In this document: positions 52,797 through 61,851 of the stretch, in pieces
How the letters are laid out: every line of letters begins with the position of its first letter
Position numbering within the stretch: position 1 is the first letter of the stretch
Source of the DNA: AWTP1-13 sp963827545
Lineage (GTDB): Bacteria > Pseudomonadota > Alphaproteobacteria > Rhizobiales > Hyphomicrobiaceae
Assembly (NCBI GenBank): GCA_963827545.1
Contig: CAWHBI010000039.1
Location: forward strand, 21,864 to 85,863
Direction: 5' to 3'
Length of the DNA stretch: 64,000 nt
Made by a program: the position numbers and the translations under genes
The notes under the pieces: generated by a model
Seen by the model: only the letters and a program-made list of their open reading frames with translations
Databases searched by the model: none
Told to the model about the DNA's origin: nothing

Positions 52797-53330
52797 ATGA
52801 CCAACCACCCACGCAACTTGTCCGCAACGAACGGCAAGGCCCTTCAACTCCTGAGACTGGCGTTCGGCATCCTGCTGGCTGCAACCATCCCTGTCGCGGC
52901 GGTCGATTTGGACGAATTGACCGTGGTTACACTGGCCCGAGATGGGTCGTGGGGCGTAGCGACGGCAGGCTCACAAGGGCAAGCCATTGCGGCAGCAATT
53001 CGCGATTGCAAGGCAATGGCTGCCTCGCCAAACGATTGTGGCGCTCAGTTCGTGACAACGCGTGGAGGTTGGGTCATCGCGAGCCTCTGTGGTGACCACA
53101 AGATCATCGTGGCCGCGGAAACCCGGGAAGCCGCCGAGCAGGCGGCAATCCTTCGGGAAACCGATGCCAAGCGATTTCATGTGCCAGACATGCCGTCGTG
53201 TAGGCGGATCCTCACTGTGGATCCGGGCGGCGCTGTCCTCCTGGGCCAAGCTGCGTCTGCGCCCAGATCGATGCGCTACGCGCGGACCGCTGATTTCCGG
53301 GTTGTCGAGCATGGCATTCACCTAGGCTGA
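52797..53330 (+). CDS. Exported protein with a DUF4189-like domain
   Basis: A 177-residue protein with an N-terminal hydrophobic segment (LLRLAFGILLAATIPVAAVD) that should act as a signal peptide or anchor. The mature part, 'GSWGVATAGSQGQAIAAAIR' followed by a Cys-containing 'DCKAMAASPNDCGAQF' and 'GGWVIASLCGDHKIIVAAET', resembles DUF4189 domains, in which small-residue-rich strands alternate with cysteines. Four cysteines could form disulfides. Function unknown. Confidence 0.6.
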   Translation: MTNHPRNLSATNGKALQLLRLAFGILLAATIPVAAVDLDELTVVTLARDGSWGVATAGSQGQAIAAAIRDCKAMAASPNDCGAQFVTTRGGWVIASLCGDHKIIVAAETREAAEQAAILRETDAKRFHVPDMPSCRRILTVDPGGAVLLGQAASAPRSMRYARTADFRVVEHGIHLG

Positions 53331-53634
53331 GACAGCAATTCGTCAATGCGACTTCCGAATTTGATGCTGTGGACGGCTCCTCCACCGGCACGTGAGCGCC
53401 AAGGACGTGGTTGCTGTTGAGCAACCTGCTCCACACGCGAGGCCTAATACATTGGTGCAGCACCTCACGTTCGTCTTTTTGGAAGTCTGTCTTGCAACGC
53501 GCGGCCGGGCCATACATCCTGGCACATCTCTGCCAATGGCGGGGACGCAGCGGTTCGGCAGAAAGTGGTGGGTAAGCTGACGTACCGGACAGACTACTGT
53601 GAGGACAGAGCATGACCCGGAGCGATAGGACGCG
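53331..53634. other. Intergenic region
   Basis: About 300 bp without a convincing gene. It contains a 25-bp segment (53376-53400) similar to one at 56916-56940 (TCCTCCAYYGGCACGTGA core). The promoter of the methyltransferase gene should lie near its right end; I cannot place it with confidence. Confidence 0.35.
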
Positions 53635-54492
53635 ATGAACAGCCCCGCTTTGGACGACCGAAACGCCGATCAGGCGGCCTATTGGAACGGGCCGGCAGGA
53701 AAGCGCTGGATCGAGCGGCAAGAGACCCAAGATGTCGTTCTTTCGCCGGTGTCGATGGTCTTGTTCGACCGAGCCAGCGTCGGGAAAGGAGAACGGGTGA
53801 TCGACGTCGGATGCGGCTGCGGCGAAACGACGATCCAACTCGCTCGGCGGGTGGGGTCGAAAGGTCACGTGACCGGCGTTGACATTTCCGCGCCGATGCT
53901 CGCTCGCGCATCCGAGCGCATGCCCGTCGGATTGACCGCCGACTTCGTTCTTGCCGATGCTACCGTGCACCCCTTCGAGAGGGCGCGTACCGATCTCTTG
54001 TTCTCACGCTTCGGCGTGATGTTCTTCGCTGACCCTGCGGCTTCGTTTGCCAATATGCGGAAAGCTCTGCGGCCGGGCGGGCGCGTTGCGTTTGCCTGTT
54101 GGCGCGAGCCGCGAAAGAACCCATGGATGATGCTCCCACTGCAGGCGGCCTACAAACACGTTCCGCGCCTTCCTGAAGTGGGCGCCGAAGAACCTGGTCC
54201 GTTCTCGTTTGCGCGCGAGGACAGAGTGCGACGCATATTGAGCGAAGCCGGCTTGTCCTCCATTGAGCTGGAGCCCGTCGATCTCACACTCGATCTCGCG
54301 GTGGGACGTGGCCTTGATGCTGCGGTCGATGGTGCCGTCTTGATTGGACCGGTTAGTCGTGCCCTCGACGGGCAGCCGCCGGACGTAGTGGCAGATGTGA
54401 GGCGCTCGATACGCGTGGCCCTCGCAACTGTTCAAAAGGGCGACACCGTTTCGCTTGGCGCAGCCGTTTGGATCGCAACCGCAATGGTTTAG
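53635..54492 (+). CDS. SAM-dependent methyltransferase (class I)
   Basis: A 285-residue methyltransferase. Motif I is 'ERVIDVGCGCGETTIQLA', the post-I acid is in 'GVDISAPMLARASER', and motif III/IV is 'LFSRFGVMFFADPAASFANM' followed by 'LRPGGRVAFACWREP'. The N-terminal 'QAAYWNGPAGKRWIERQE' is typical of a ubiquinone-methyltransferase-like group in rhizobia. The natural acceptor is not known. It stands alone between exported-protein genes and the enolase-superfamily gene. Confidence 0.88.
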   Translation: MNSPALDDRNADQAAYWNGPAGKRWIERQETQDVVLSPVSMVLFDRASVGKGERVIDVGCGCGETTIQLARRVGSKGHVTGVDISAPMLARASERMPVGLTADFVLADATVHPFERARTDLLFSRFGVMFFADPAASFANMRKALRPGGRVAFACWREPRKNPWMMLPLQAAYKHVPRLPEVGAEEPGPFSFAREDRVRRILSEAGLSSIELEPVDLTLDLAVGRGLDAAVDGAVLIGPVSRALDGQPPDVVADVRRSIRVALATVQKGDTVSLGAAVWIATAMV

Positions 54493-54721
54493 ATGTGTCA
54501 GCGAGCTGGCCGCCTATGGCTGCCTCACCCGTGTGCATGTGGTGCGGCTCCCGACCGGAGGGCGGTTACGGCCCGGTGGTGACGTCTCCTGGGGCCGGTA
54601 TCGTCAGTTATCTGAGACAGAGCTGACTCGCCGCCTTAGCACCACCAACGCGTGCGGTCTTGCGGGCCAGGCTGTCATATGGTTCTGCAGGGAGCGATCC
54701 ACCGAGAACCGAGGAATCCCC

Positions 54722-55855
54722 ATGCGCATCGCCGAGGTCCGCGCCCACGTCCTTGAGGCGAAGCTCTCCCAGCCGTTCGCCTGGAGCTTCAATGCGACCG
54801 ACATCCGGGCTGCCTGCCTCGTGGAGATCCTAGCTGAGGACGGTACCACTGGTTGGGGCGAGTGTTTCGGCCCTGCCCGCCCCAACGCGGCTGTGGTGCG
54901 GGCTATGGCGGCTGACCTCGTCGGCAAGGACGCGCTCGCCACCGAGCTGCACTGGCAGCACCTCTACAATCGCTTTCGAGACCAAGGGCAGAAGGGTCTA
55001 GTCGTGACCGCGCTCTCTGGAATCGATATTGCGCTCTGGGACCTCAAGGGTCGCCACTTTCAGGCGCCGGTCCACGTCCTGATGGGCGGGCCGCTGCGCC
55101 GCAAGGTCCGGGCCTATGCGACCGGTACCTATCGCCTGCGCGCGGGCGACCCGCTCGACTACGTGGTGCGTGAGGTTCAAGGCTACGTCGAGGCGGGGTT
55201 CTCCGCGGTCAAAGTCAAGATTGGTTTCGGCGTCGACGAGGATGAGCGATTGATTTGTGCCGTCCGCGAGGCGATCGGTCCATCGACCGGCCTGATGCTG
55301 GATGCAAACCACGGATTTGACGCCGTCGAAGCGATCGAACTTGGCCGCCGGGTCGCGCCGTTGAATATCGGCTGGTTCGAAGAGCCGGTGGTGCCTGACG
55401 ATCTCAACTCCTACGTGGAAGTGCGCCGCGGCCAGCCGATCCCGGTCGCCGGCGGGGAATGCGAGTTCACGCGTTGGGGCTTCCGCGAGGTGCTCGCGCG
55501 GCGCGCAATCGACATCCTGCAGCCGGACACCTGCGCCGCCGGCGGCCTCTCGGAGTGCAAGAAGATTGCCGACATGGCAACGGCGTTCGGCGTACGCTAC
55601 GTGCCGCATGTATGGGGCTGCGGCATCGGCCTCGCGACCGCTCTGCAGCTCCTGGCCGTGCTGCCGCATTCCCCGCCGCGCCATACGCCGCTCGAGCCGA
55701 TGCTCGAGTTCGACCGCTCGGAGCATCCATTCCGCCAGGCCGTGCTCAAGGAGCCGCTCGAGCACGAGGCTGGCGTCGTAGCTATCCCCGAAGGTCCAGG
55801 CCTTGGCATCGAGGTAAATCGCGACGCAGTCGCTCGGTTCACGGTCGCGGCTTGA
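54722..55855 (+). CDS. Mandelate racemase/muconate lactonizing enzyme family protein
   Basis: A 377-residue enolase-superfamily enzyme. The catalytic KxK is in 'SAVKVKIGFGVDED', the metal ligands lie in 'LMLDANHGFD', 'WFEEPVVPDD' and 'VAGGECEFTR', and a histidine is in 'YVPHVWGCGIG'. The lid domain is 'MRIAEVRAHVLEAKLSQPFA'. This set fits the mandelate racemase subgroup, which dehydrates or racemises acid sugars or related hydroxy acids. ATG 54722 is chosen because it opens the family fold; the longer frame upstream is not conserved-looking. Confidence 0.9.
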   Translation: MRIAEVRAHVLEAKLSQPFAWSFNATDIRAACLVEILAEDGTTGWGECFGPARPNAAVVRAMAADLVGKDALATELHWQHLYNRFRDQGQKGLVVTALSGIDIALWDLKGRHFQAPVHVLMGGPLRRKVRAYATGTYRLRAGDPLDYVVREVQGYVEAGFSAVKVKIGFGVDEDERLICAVREAIGPSTGLMLDANHGFDAVEAIELGRRVAPLNIGWFEEPVVPDDLNSYVEVRRGQPIPVAGGECEFTRWGFREVLARRAIDILQPDTCAAGGLSECKKIADMATAFGVRYVPHVWGCGIGLATALQLLAVLPHSPPRHTPLEPMLEFDRSEHPFRQAVLKEPLEHEAGVVAIPEGPGLGIEVNRDAVARFTVAA

Positions 55856-56043
55856 GCGGCCGGCAGCTGTAGCTCAATGTCGTCATTACGCCACACGGCA
55901 CGGGCGATTCGGCTGATTCATCCTTGCAGCCCCCCGGAGTCCGGGCGTATCTAGACACGGGGAAGCGGACGAGCTTCCTAGACACGCAGGGGCATTGGCC
56001 CCATTGCTGCTGGTCCGCCTTCCCCGCCCACGGGAGGAACATC

Positions 56044-56493
56044 ATGGCGCGTACCTCTGCAGCTGCGCCCGTACCGCTCAAGCCTGTTAGCGCCGGTCCC
56101 AGCAGACCGCCTCAGCTCAGTAGTACGGGATCCATTGAGGCGGGAAAATCCGTTATCGGCAACGACCTTAGGATCACTGGTCAGGGCCTCAAGATCATCA
56201 GCCGAGGCATCTTGCAAGTCGACGGCGATCTCGAAAGCGACGTGGCCGGCGCTGAGATCATCGTCGGTGAGCAAGGGAGGGTGGCGGGCACAATCTCGGC
56301 CGAGCGTGTGATCGTGCGCGGTCGGACATCCGGGGCCATTCGCGCCATGACCGTGGCGCTGCAAGCCTCGGCGCGCGTGGAAGGTGACATCCATCACATG
56401 TCCCTTACCATCGAGCAGGGCGCCGAGTTCGACGGGCGCTGCAGGCGACCTGCGAACGCATCGGAGCTGCGAGTCGACCTGGACGCGGTCTAG
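56044..56493 (+). CDS. Bactofilin-family cytoskeletal protein
   Basis: A 149-residue bactofilin. After a proline-rich N-terminal tail the beta-helix repeats are visible: 'RGILQVDGDLESDVAGAEII', 'VGEQGRVAGTISAERVIVRG', 'RTSGAIRAMTVALQASARVE', 'GDIHHMSLTIEQGAEFDGRC'. Bactofilins polymerise at the membrane and scaffold cell-wall or stalk-related processes. The ATG at 56044 has a GGGAGG site. No peptidase (LmdC-like) neighbour is present. Confidence 0.88.
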   Translation: MARTSAAAPVPLKPVSAGPSRPPQLSSTGSIEAGKSVIGNDLRITGQGLKIISRGILQVDGDLESDVAGAEIIVGEQGRVAGTISAERVIVRGRTSGAIRAMTVALQASARVEGDIHHMSLTIEQGAEFDGRCRRPANASELRVDLDAV

Positions 56494-56976
56494 ACCTGAG
56501 CGGCACGTCGCTCTTGACACGGCCACGGGTATTGGCTGGCCGCCGGGTGTGAGGCTGCGGGCTTTACTGCCTTGGCGGCGAGGCGCCGTGACGCGTAAAG
56601 GTGGCACTGATTGCCCGTTCGCGGCGTGGCAGAAGCTCGGCAGTTATCGGAGGGTCAACTGCCGGCGGTTCGGGGCCAGGAGACCGGCAAGGTTTGACCC
56701 ACAGCAGTCCTGGGCCCACAGGAGCCATGCTGCGACCTGCTCCTTCCAATGATCATCTAGATAAGGCAGTAGCGTTGTTCTGGTCCACGTTAGATCCGGG
56801 CCGAAGTCTCATGTAACGTTGCCCCACTTGCAACAGATATCTTGCAGGCGCATCGGTCTGTGGAGCGTCCTGCGCGCGTTTACCGTAACACACGAGTACG
56901 GCTTTTATACCGAGGGGTCCTCCATTGGCACGTGATCGCTGCTGGGGTCACGAGTGGTTAGCCGAGATGAGAAAAG
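56494..56976. other. Intergenic region
   Basis: A 483-bp gap in which I see no credible gene. It includes the 25-bp segment 56916-56940 that resembles 53376-53400. The promoter of the flavoprotein gene at 56977 should lie in its last part. Confidence 0.35.
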
Positions 56977-58350
56977 ATGGCCAACTCATCGGCGAAGATA
57001 GTCATCTGCGGTGCGGGAATCGCTGGGATCTCGGCAGCCTACTCTCTCGCAGTCGAGCATGGTTACCACGACGTAGTCATCATCGAGCAGGGTAACCCCC
57101 TCTCGCTCACTTCGGATAAATCGACGGAGGCCTACCGCAATTGGTGGCCGGGCCCTGATCGGGCCATGACGACCTTCATGAACCGCAGCATCGACCTCAT
57201 TGATGGGATAGCGCGCGCGACCAACAATCGCGTCAATCTGAACCGTCGTGGCTACCTGTTCGCAACCGCCGATGCGGATAAGGTCCCCTTCCTCCAGGCA
57301 ATGGCGATGACGGCCGAGACGCATGGAAGTGGCCCTGCGAGAGTTCACGACACGGCCTCGAGCCCGTATGTGCCCTCGCCCGAGCGCGGCTTCGACTTCC
57401 AGCTCACCGGCGCGGATGTCATCACCGAGAAGGGTCTTATCCGCCGGCACTTTCCCTATCTGGCACCAGAGACCCTGGCGGTGGTGCACGCGCGACGCGC
57501 CGGCTGGCTAAGTGCGCAGCAGCTCGGAATGGTGATGCTGGAGGCAATCCGAGAGCGCGGAGTAAGGCTCATCAAAGGCCAAGTCGTGGGCATAGAAACT
57601 TCCGGTGGACGCGTTCGCTCGGTTCACATCGAGCACCAGGGGGAACGCCAATCGCTTGAAGCAACCCATCTGGTGCTTGCGGCAGGACCGATGCAGAAGG
57701 AAATGGCCCGGCTCATCGGCGTCGAATTGCCGATCGTCGCCGAGCGCCACCTCAAGGTCAGTTTCCCCGACCCGTTGGGCGCAATGCGATTGGCCCCGAT
57801 GCTGATTTGGCTCGACGAACAGTTTTTGCCCTGGAGCGACGATGAGCGTACCGCCCTCGCCGAGCACGAAGAGATACAATATTTGCTGGGCAAGTTTCCT
57901 TGGGGCGTCCACGGCCGGCCTGAGGGGACCGGAGCCAGCGCGGCGTTCATCGTCCTCTTCAACCATCAGCATGAGCCGTCCGAAGTCGTCTTCCCACTGC
58001 CGGAGCAGGCACACTACGCTGAGATTGCGCTGCGCGGCATGTCGACCATGGTTCCGGCGCTCAAGGCCTACGTGGGAAAAGGAGCGCGGCCCTTCATCGA
58101 TGGGGGCTACTACATCAAGACGCGTGAGAACCGGCCGCTCATCGGCCCACTGCCGGTCGAGGGTGCCTACATTTCGGGAGCGTTCTCGGGCTTCGGCGTA
58201 ATGGCATCATGCGCTGGAGGAGAGCTGCTCGCTCGGCACATCGGAGAGCGCCCGCTGCCTGATTACGCGCCAGCCTTCCTCCTGTCCCGCTATCAAGATC
58301 CCGAATACTGCACTTTGCTGGACAGCTGGGGGGACGGGGGACAACTCTGA
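56977..58350 (+). CDS. FAD-dependent oxidoreductase of the DAO family
   Basis: A 457-residue flavoprotein. The FAD site is 'KIVICGAGIAGISAAYSLAV', then 'LTSDKSTEAYRNWWPGPD', and the C-terminal FAD contact is 'TRENRPLIGPLPVEGAYISG' with 'AFSGFGVMASCAGGELLA'. The 'EAYRNWWPGPD' segment is typical of a group of dimethylglycine/sarcosine-type and related oxidases. It is separated by 195 bp from a TRAP operon, as in the 42430-46658 region. Substrate unknown. Confidence 0.88.
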   Translation: MANSSAKIVICGAGIAGISAAYSLAVEHGYHDVVIIEQGNPLSLTSDKSTEAYRNWWPGPDRAMTTFMNRSIDLIDGIARATNNRVNLNRRGYLFATADADKVPFLQAMAMTAETHGSGPARVHDTASSPYVPSPERGFDFQLTGADVITEKGLIRRHFPYLAPETLAVVHARRAGWLSAQQLGMVMLEAIRERGVRLIKGQVVGIETSGGRVRSVHIEHQGERQSLEATHLVLAAGPMQKEMARLIGVELPIVAERHLKVSFPDPLGAMRLAPMLIWLDEQFLPWSDDERTALAEHEEIQYLLGKFPWGVHGRPEGTGASAAFIVLFNHQHEPSEVVFPLPEQAHYAEIALRGMSTMVPALKAYVGKGARPFIDGGYYIKTRENRPLIGPLPVEGAYISGAFSGFGVMASCAGGELLARHIGERPLPDYAPAFLLSRYQDPEYCTLLDSWGDGGQL

Positions 58351-58545
58351 TAGCAAGCGGAACCTGCGATCCGTCTCAATATCTCGGCAGGGCTACCGCC
58401 CTCACGGTGTCTATTCGCGCGTAAGCAGATGCCAGGGGCGCTGACGGCAGCGGGCGCTTGCGTTTGCCTTGACGTTCAGTTGGCGTTGAGCGACGTTCGG
58501 TGGACTTGTACGATGATAGGACAAAAACAGGGGGAGGAACATCAA

Positions 58546-59550
58546 ATGATGATTGGCATGAAATGCCTCGGGCTGAGCGTCGTGGTACTCGGGCTGGCGA
58601 TCATCGCCGGGCCGAATGATGCGGCGGCGCAACGAAAACTTACGTTCGGCTACGACCAGCCAAAGTCTACCGGTTACGGATTCGCCGGGGACCTTTTCGA
58701 GAAACGTCTCGGCGAGCTGAGCGGCGGTAAGCTCAAGGTCGACCAGTTCCCTGGCGCGCAGCTGGGCCAAGAGCCGGTGATGCTGCAGAAGTTGCGTTCG
58801 GGCGACATCGACTTCATCATCACCTCGACCGCCAATGCCTCCACCGTGGCGCCGCAGGCCGGTGTGTTCTCATTGCACTTCATCTTCCGCGACGAGGCGC
58901 ACCTTGCCAAAGCGATCGCCGATCCCGGTGTAGTAACTGCATTCAAGACCATGATTGCCGAGTCGGTGCAGGGCGCCCACGCATTGGCGCTGATCACCCT
59001 CGGCTTCCGCAACATCTACGGCAGGACCGAGATTTCCAAGGTCGACGATCTGAAGGGGAAAAAGATCCGCGTGCAAGCAACTAAGACCGAGGATACCCAT
59101 TTTCCGGCCTACGGGGCACAGACCGTGCACATGCCCTTCGGAGAAGTGTACACCAGCCTTCAGACTGGCGTGGTGAACTTCGCCGAGAACGGGGTCAACG
59201 TCTATCTGTCGAACAAGCACTATGAAGTTGCGCCCGTGCTGAACATTACGGAGCACGAAGCCAACAACAACCTGGTCTGGGTCAGCGACAAGACCTGGCA
59301 AAATTTCAGCGCCGATGAAAAGAAATGGGTCGAGACAGCTGCCGCGGAGGTCGGCAAGCTCGAGCCTCCGCACGCCCTCAAACTGGAGAAAGAATCGGCC
59401 GACAAGCTGGTGAAGCTGGGTGTGAAGGTGAACACCACGGTCGAAAAGTCGGGCTTCTCCAAAGCGGCGGGGCCGATCCAGGATCAGCTAGCCAAGGAGC
59501 TCGGCCCACACGCGGTGAAGCTGCTAGACCTGGTTCGCAAGGTGCAGTAG
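58546..59550 (+). CDS. TRAP transporter substrate-binding protein (DctP type)
   Basis: A 334-residue binding protein with signal peptide (CLGLSVVVLGLAIIAGPNDA, cleavage at AAA-Q). TRAP pattern: 'LFEKRLGELSGGKLKVDQFP', 'LGQEPVMLQKLRSGDIDFII', 'VDDLKGKKIRVQATKTE', 'TSLQTGVVNFAENGVNVYLS'. A GGGGGAGG site precedes ATG 58546. The 'KIRVQ' arginine that binds a carboxylate is present. A perfect hairpin lies between this gene and dctQ. Confidence 0.92.
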   Translation: MMIGMKCLGLSVVVLGLAIIAGPNDAAAQRKLTFGYDQPKSTGYGFAGDLFEKRLGELSGGKLKVDQFPGAQLGQEPVMLQKLRSGDIDFIITSTANASTVAPQAGVFSLHFIFRDEAHLAKAIADPGVVTAFKTMIAESVQGAHALALITLGFRNIYGRTEISKVDDLKGKKIRVQATKTEDTHFPAYGAQTVHMPFGEVYTSLQTGVVNFAENGVNVYLSNKHYEVAPVLNITEHEANNNLVWVSDKTWQNFSADEKKWVETAAAEVGKLEPPHALKLEKESADKLVKLGVKVNTTVEKSGFSKAAGPIQDQLAKELGPHAVKLLDLVRKVQ

Positions 59551-59577
59551 CCGAACATTCACAGCGAAGCGACGGGC

Positions 59578-59600
59578 GACGGTGCCGAAGCGGCACCGTC
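59578..59600 (+). terminator. Intercistronic hairpin between dctP and dctQ
   Basis: GACGGTGCC-GAAGC-GGCACCGTC, a perfect 9-bp GC-rich stem, followed by CCTCTGTT. With no long T-run it may act as a partial terminator or as a stabiliser of the upstream message, so that the binding protein is made in excess over the permease. Confidence 0.55.
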
Positions 59601-59625
59601 CCTCTGTTAAGCGGATGACTCGACC

Positions 59626-60195
59626 GTGGCCGACACCAGCGAATTCTCAAAGCATCGCGCCCTGGTGATCAAGCGGCATCGGCACTTGAAATGGCCCGCG
59701 CTGGATTGGCTCGAGGCGCTGTTGATGATCCTGTGCGGCGTGTGCATGTCCGGCTTCACGCTGTGCGTGTTCTTCGACGTGACGACGCGCACCATCGGCT
59801 ACCCGTGGCTGTGGCTGCAACAGGTCACCACTGCGTTCTTCGCCTGGGGAGTATTCGTCGGCATGGCGGCCGCCACCCGGCGATTGGACCACATCTACCT
59901 CGCCGAGATCACCCGGCGGATGACGGGCACCAGACGCCAGGCCATCGAGACCATCAATCGCGCCATCGTGCTGGTGATCGCCGGGTTCATGGTGGGGTTC
60001 GGCTGGCAGAACGCGCTGCACGACCTCGGCAGCTTTCGTATGCCATCGCTCATTCCGCTGACCGTCTATACCGCCGTGGTGCCAATGTCGGGCGCACTGA
60101 TCGCCCTTTTCACGGTCGAGCAGATCGTCAATGGCCTGAAGAATGGCTACGCGGGGCCCGAGGATACGGAATTCGGTGGGGAGCCGGTGGAATGA
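59626..60195 (+). CDS. TRAP transporter small permease (DctQ type)
   Basis: A 189-residue protein with four membrane segments, including 'LEALLMILCGVCMSGFTLCV', 'QVTTAFFAWGVFVGMAAATR' and 'IVLVIAGFMVGFGW'. The start codon is GTG (59626), as in the other TRAP operon of this window. It overlaps the large permease gene by ATGA. Confidence 0.88.
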   Translation: MADTSEFSKHRALVIKRHRHLKWPALDWLEALLMILCGVCMSGFTLCVFFDVTTRTIGYPWLWLQQVTTAFFAWGVFVGMAAATRRLDHIYLAEITRRMTGTRRQAIETINRAIVLVIAGFMVGFGWQNALHDLGSFRMPSLIPLTVYTAVVPMSGALIALFTVEQIVNGLKNGYAGPEDTEFGGEPVE

Positions 60196-61532
60196 GCTCC
60201 AACGCGATCCTCGTGCTGATGGCCTTGGTGTTCCTCGGTCTCGGATACATGGGAGTGCCAGTGGCCTTCGCGCTCATCGGCGGCGTGCTCATCGCCACGG
60301 CTCTGACACCCATCAGCTTCCAGACGATCATAGGCCAGTTGTTCCACGGCATCGACTCGGAGACGCTGCTGGCAATCCCATTTTTCCTACTGGTCGGCGA
60401 GCTGATGACCTCGTCCGACGTGACCCAGCGCATGATCCGCCTGGCCCAAGTGCTGGTCGGCCATCTGCGCGGCGGCCTGGCGCAGGTAGTCACGCTGTTC
60501 AGCATGTTCTTTGCCGGCATCTCGGGTTCCTCGGCCGCCGACGTGGCGGTGCTGAGTCGCACCGTTGCGCCCGAGATGGACAAGGAAAAATACGACCGCG
60601 CCTTCACGGCCGCCTTGATCGCGTCAGCTTCGACCATCGCCAACCTGATCCCGCCCTCGATCATGGCCGTGGTTTATGGTGCGACCGGAAATGTATCGAT
60701 CGGTGGGCTCTTCCTGGCGGGTGTTGTGCCGGGGGTGATGATCGGCATCGGGTTGATGATCTACAGCTATTTTTTCGGACCGACCGGCCATCTGAAACCT
60801 CGCGCGTCCCTTTGCGAGGTCTATGTGGCGGCGCGCGGATCGGCTCTGCCCATGGTGATTCCGGTCCTGATCATGGGCGGAATCCTGACCGGCTGGTTCA
60901 CGCCGACGGAAGCCGGCATGGCGGCCGCGTTCTACATTCTGCTGGTTCTCATTCCGATCATTCGGCCGCAGCATATTCGGCAGCTTCCGTCGGACTTTAT
61001 GTACACCGGCTTGCTCTACTCGCTACCGCTGGCAGCCGTGGCCGGCGCCTCGGCGTTCGGATGGATGCTGGCCTACCTGCGCGGACCCGACACCGTTGCC
61101 GAGTACATCGAGCACTATGCTGGCACCGATGCGCGGATGATCATGCTTCTGCTGGTGCTGCTCTTCATCCTGGTCGGTGATTTCGTTGATGCCGTGCCCG
61201 CCATCATCATCTTCATGCCCATCATCCTGAAGTTGACCGAGCTCGGCGACATCAACTCAGTGCATATGGGAGTCGTGATCATCACTACGCTGGTTTTCGG
61301 ACTGATCACCCCGCCCTACGGATTGTCGCTGCTGATCGGCGCAAAATTCGTGGGTGTGTCCTTCTATAAGGCGATGGTGCGATCGTTCCCTCTCTACATC
61401 GTGTTTCTGCTCACCATCGCTTTCACCGTGCTGTTTCCGGAGGTCGTGCTGTATTTGCCGAAATGGCTGCTGCCCGAGTCGGTGGGCTGTTTCAAGAACC
61501 CGAGCGGCACCGGCTATATCTGTCCTCGGTAA
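60192..61532 (+). CDS. TRAP transporter large permease (DctM type)
   Basis: A 446-residue permease with about twelve membrane segments. Marks: 'IPFFLLVGELMTSSDVTQRM', 'GISGSSAADVAVLSRTVAPE', 'NLIPPSIMAVVYGATGNVSI' and 'LVFGLITPPYGLSLLIGAKF'. It completes the second dctPQM set. The last 15 residues (CFKNPSGTGYICPR) are hydrophilic and unlike the first set. Confidence 0.94.
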   Translation: MSSNAILVLMALVFLGLGYMGVPVAFALIGGVLIATALTPISFQTIIGQLFHGIDSETLLAIPFFLLVGELMTSSDVTQRMIRLAQVLVGHLRGGLAQVVTLFSMFFAGISGSSAADVAVLSRTVAPEMDKEKYDRAFTAALIASASTIANLIPPSIMAVVYGATGNVSIGGLFLAGVVPGVMIGIGLMIYSYFFGPTGHLKPRASLCEVYVAARGSALPMVIPVLIMGGILTGWFTPTEAGMAAAFYILLVLIPIIRPQHIRQLPSDFMYTGLLYSLPLAAVAGASAFGWMLAYLRGPDTVAEYIEHYAGTDARMIMLLLVLLFILVGDFVDAVPAIIIFMPIILKLTELGDINSVHMGVVIITTLVFGLITPPYGLSLLIGAKFVGVSFYKAMVRSFPLYIVFLLTIAFTVLFPEVVLYLPKWLLPESVGCFKNPSGTGYICPR

Positions 61533-61851
61533 GGCGGCGCAGGCATTGCGGAAACGGCGACCAGCCGCGGTCGCAGAGGCCGAGGCGCCTAGGATAGGTC
61601 GAAGGCAAACATGAGGGGTAAGAGTTTCGGCAGCTGGATCAGATATCGCCGCCTGATGACCAAAAGTAGTTCGTGAACTATGAGTAGGCTGGCCACGCTA
61701 GCGATAGGCGGCGATAGTCCGCGAGGGACGTCAAATCACTCCCACTCGATGATCAACGACACCTTCGCAGCCTTTCGTTTTCAATCGCCAGCGGACGGCC
61801 ATTTTTCTCGGTACCGGCAGGCATACCGTCAAACCCCGACGCACGTCAGAC
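61533..61851. other. Intergenic region with a guaA-end-like sequence
   Basis: A 319-bp gap with no clear gene. At 61735-61750 it contains ATCACTCCCACTCGAT, which is identical to the 16 bp at 62601-62616 and corresponds to the last codons of guaA (IEWE-stop on the minus strand). This may be an old attachment site. Confidence 0.45.
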
